A DNA stretch of 7,604 nt from an uncultured Oscillospiraceae bacterium (GTDB lineage Bacteria; Bacillota; Clostridia; Oscillospirales; Oscillospiraceae). A program made the translations under genes and the position numbers. The stretch's first letter is position 1, and the number at the start of each line of letters is the position of its first letter. Location of the stretch: NCBI GenBank assembly GCA_900752285.1, contig CAADUW010000143.1:1-7604 (forward strand), given 5' to 3'. A model generated the notes under the pieces. That model ran no database searches. It was not told the origin of the DNA and worked only from the letters and a program-made list of their open reading frames with translations. This document shows, piece after piece, positions 6,678-7,604 of this stretch.

Positions 6678-7460
6678 ATGAAGAAGATCATTGCACTGCT
6701 GCTGGTCCTGACCATGGTCCTGGCTTTCGCCGCCTGCAGCACCAAGGAGCCTGCTGCAAGCTCCGAGGCCTCCGAGACCACTGGGGAGACCACCCAGGAG
6801 ACCACGGAAGAGGTTCCTACCGAGTCCGAGACCGGCGCTGCCGAGGCGGAGGGCACCGTCATGACCCACGAGGAGTACATGGCCGCCGAGATGAACTCCG
6901 CCGTTTGCGTGGAGACCTACGTGCAGGCTACCCAGTCCTGGTGGGACAACAAGATCACCGTTTACGCCCAGAGCGAGGACGGCGCTTACTTCATCTACAA
7001 CATGGAGTGCAGCGAAGAGACTGCTGCCAAGCTGGTTCCCGGCACCAAAATCCGTGTGAACGGCTTCAAGGGTGAGTGGTCCGGCGAGGTGGAGATCATG
7101 GACGCCACCTTTGAGATCATCGACGGCAGCTACATTGCCGATGCCTTTGACGCCACCGAGCTGCTGGGTACCGACGAACTGATCAACCATCAGAACGAGA
7201 AGGTTTCCTTCACCGGCCTGACCGTTGAGAAGGTGGAGTACCAGAACGGCGAAGCCGGTTCCGGCAACGACATCTACGTCACCCTGAGCAAGGACGGCGC
7301 CAGCTACGACTTCTGCGTGGAGGCTTACCTGACCGGTCCCGACTCCGATGTATACACCACCGCAGGCGCTCTGAAGGCCGGCGACGTGGTCGACATCGAA
7401 GGCTTCCTGTACTGGTACAACGGTGTGAACACCCACATCACTTCCGTAACCGTAAAGTAA
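6678..7460 (+). CDS. Two-domain lipoprotein of unknown function
   Basis: The 260-residue product begins with a signal peptide and lipobox LAFAAC, with Cys20 as the lipidation site. A Ser/Thr/Glu/Ala-rich linker follows (21-60) and would hold the folded part away from the membrane. The rest divides into two similar beta-rich halves (about 62-148 and 162-260). Each ends in a comparable pattern: VPGTKIRVNGFKGEWSGEVEI (positions 120-140) and KAGDVVDIEGFLYWYNGV (233-250). This suggests duplicated OB-like folds, but no binding or catalytic residues can be named. The frame is open further upstream to 6597, but the ATG at 6678 is right: AAGGAG lies just before it and the signal peptide starts there. 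All 14 leucines use CTG and the only arginine uses CGT, unlike the neighbouring genes, which suggests high expression. A role in the importer is not shown. Confidence 0.88.
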   Translation: MKKIIALLLVLTMVLAFAACSTKEPAASSEASETTGETTQETTEEVPTESETGAAEAEGTVMTHEEYMAAEMNSAVCVETYVQATQSWWDNKITVYAQSEDGAYFIYNMECSEETAAKLVPGTKIRVNGFKGEWSGEVEIMDATFEIIDGSYIADAFDATELLGTDELINHQNEKVSFTGLTVEKVEYQNGEAGSGNDIYVTLSKDGASYDFCVEAYLTGPDSDVYTTAGALKAGDVVDIEGFLYWYNGVNTHITSVTVK

Positions 7461-7477
7461 ATTCAGCCAAATGTCAG

Positions 7478-7506
7478 ACGTCCCCGATCAATCCGATCGG
7501 GGACGT
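7478..7506 (+). terminator. Perfect hairpin, probable terminator of the lipoprotein gene
   Basis: A 12-bp perfect stem (ACGTCCCCGATC with GATCGGGGACGT) and a five-base loop lies 17 bases after the lipoprotein stop. The following T-tract is short (the stem's last T plus two more, then CAGC), so termination may be partial or aided by the adjoining repeat. It abuts the right arm of the inverted repeat exactly. Confidence 0.7.
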
Positions 7507-7584
7507 TTCAGCGTGTCAAAAAAGCCTCGCAGAGTTTGCCGCCCGCAGGCGGCAAAGGGATTTTGATCATTTTCTGTCGGGGCG
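7507..7584 (-). repeat. Right arm of the 79-bp inverted repeat
   Basis: This is the reverse complement of 32-110 with one substitution and one fewer T. It carries the same 9-bp hairpin (7535-7556, loop CGCA on the plus strand). Read on the minus strand it ends in GACACGCTGAA, directly against the hairpin at 7478-7506, which is the same arrangement as at the left arm. No transposase gene and no flanking duplication accompany it. Confidence 0.85.
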
Positions 7585-7601
7585 TGTACCTGACAGAAAA
7601 T
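7569..7601. repeat. Small inverted repeat across the outer edge of the right arm
   Basis: ATTTTCTGTC (7569-7578) is complementary to GACAGAAAAT (7592-7601) with a 13-base spacer, so the outer edge of the right arm can fold back on sequence outside it. The left arm has no equivalent outside base 32. It may be the start of another, partial repeat copy cut off by the window end. Confidence 0.5.
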
Positions 7602-7604
7602 ACA

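Noticed and set aside
6300..7436. Minus-strand open frame opposite the lipoprotein
   Set aside because: It has a repetitive Gly/Val/Leu composition and no ribosome site, and it lies opposite a well-supported lipoprotein gene with strong codon bias.
32..7584. Composite transposon or genomic island bounded by terminal inverted repeats
   Set aside because: There is no transposase or recombinase inside, no target-site duplication outside the arms, and the content is ordinary chromosomal genes. The arms are better explained as dispersed intergenic repeats.

Overview
The window looks like chromosomal DNA from a GC-rich member of the Firmicutes, most likely a Clostridia/Oscillospiraceae-type gut bacterium. 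This is inferred from strong AGGAGG-type ribosome binding sites, sigma-A promoters, lipobox lipoproteins (expected on the outer face of a single membrane), GC-rich codon use, and the protein types present. No rRNA, tRNA, CRISPR array, transposase or phage gene was seen.

Layout: (1) Bases 1-319 hold no convincing gene. They contain one arm of a 79-bp inverted repeat (32-110), a strong intrinsic terminator (109-143), and a nested palindromic, possibly RNA-forming block (about 165-300). (2) A two-gene minus-strand operon (1818 down to 320) encodes a SpoU/TrmH-family RNA methyltransferase and then a small multi-pass membrane protein of unknown function. It is driven by a full-consensus promoter at 1873-1901. 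(3) A divergent plus-strand promoter (1941-1969, with a palindrome in its spacer) leads a four-gene operon (2066-6595) for a complete CUT1-type ABC importer: ATPase, two permeases and a solute-binding lipoprotein. The genes overlap tightly except for an 87-base gap between the two permeases. (4) A separately promoted lipoprotein (6678-7460) has a low-complexity linker and two similar OB-like halves. A hairpin follows it at 7478-7506. (5) The other arm of the inverted repeat (7507-7584) closes the window.

How the genes work together: the lipoprotein receptor captures a solute, probably a sugar, oligosaccharide or glycerophosphate-like compound. It delivers the solute to the permease pair, which the MalK/UgpC-like ATPase energises. 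No catabolic enzyme or regulator lies beside the importer, so the substrate cannot be assigned from context. The methyltransferase is housekeeping-type RNA modification and shares only the divergent promoter region with the transporter.

No clear new system is encoded here. The most unusual items are the near-identical inverted repeats abutting unrelated hairpins at both ends, the structured block at 165-300, the solute-binding protein with an extra C-terminal membrane helix, and the codon-biased two-domain lipoprotein.
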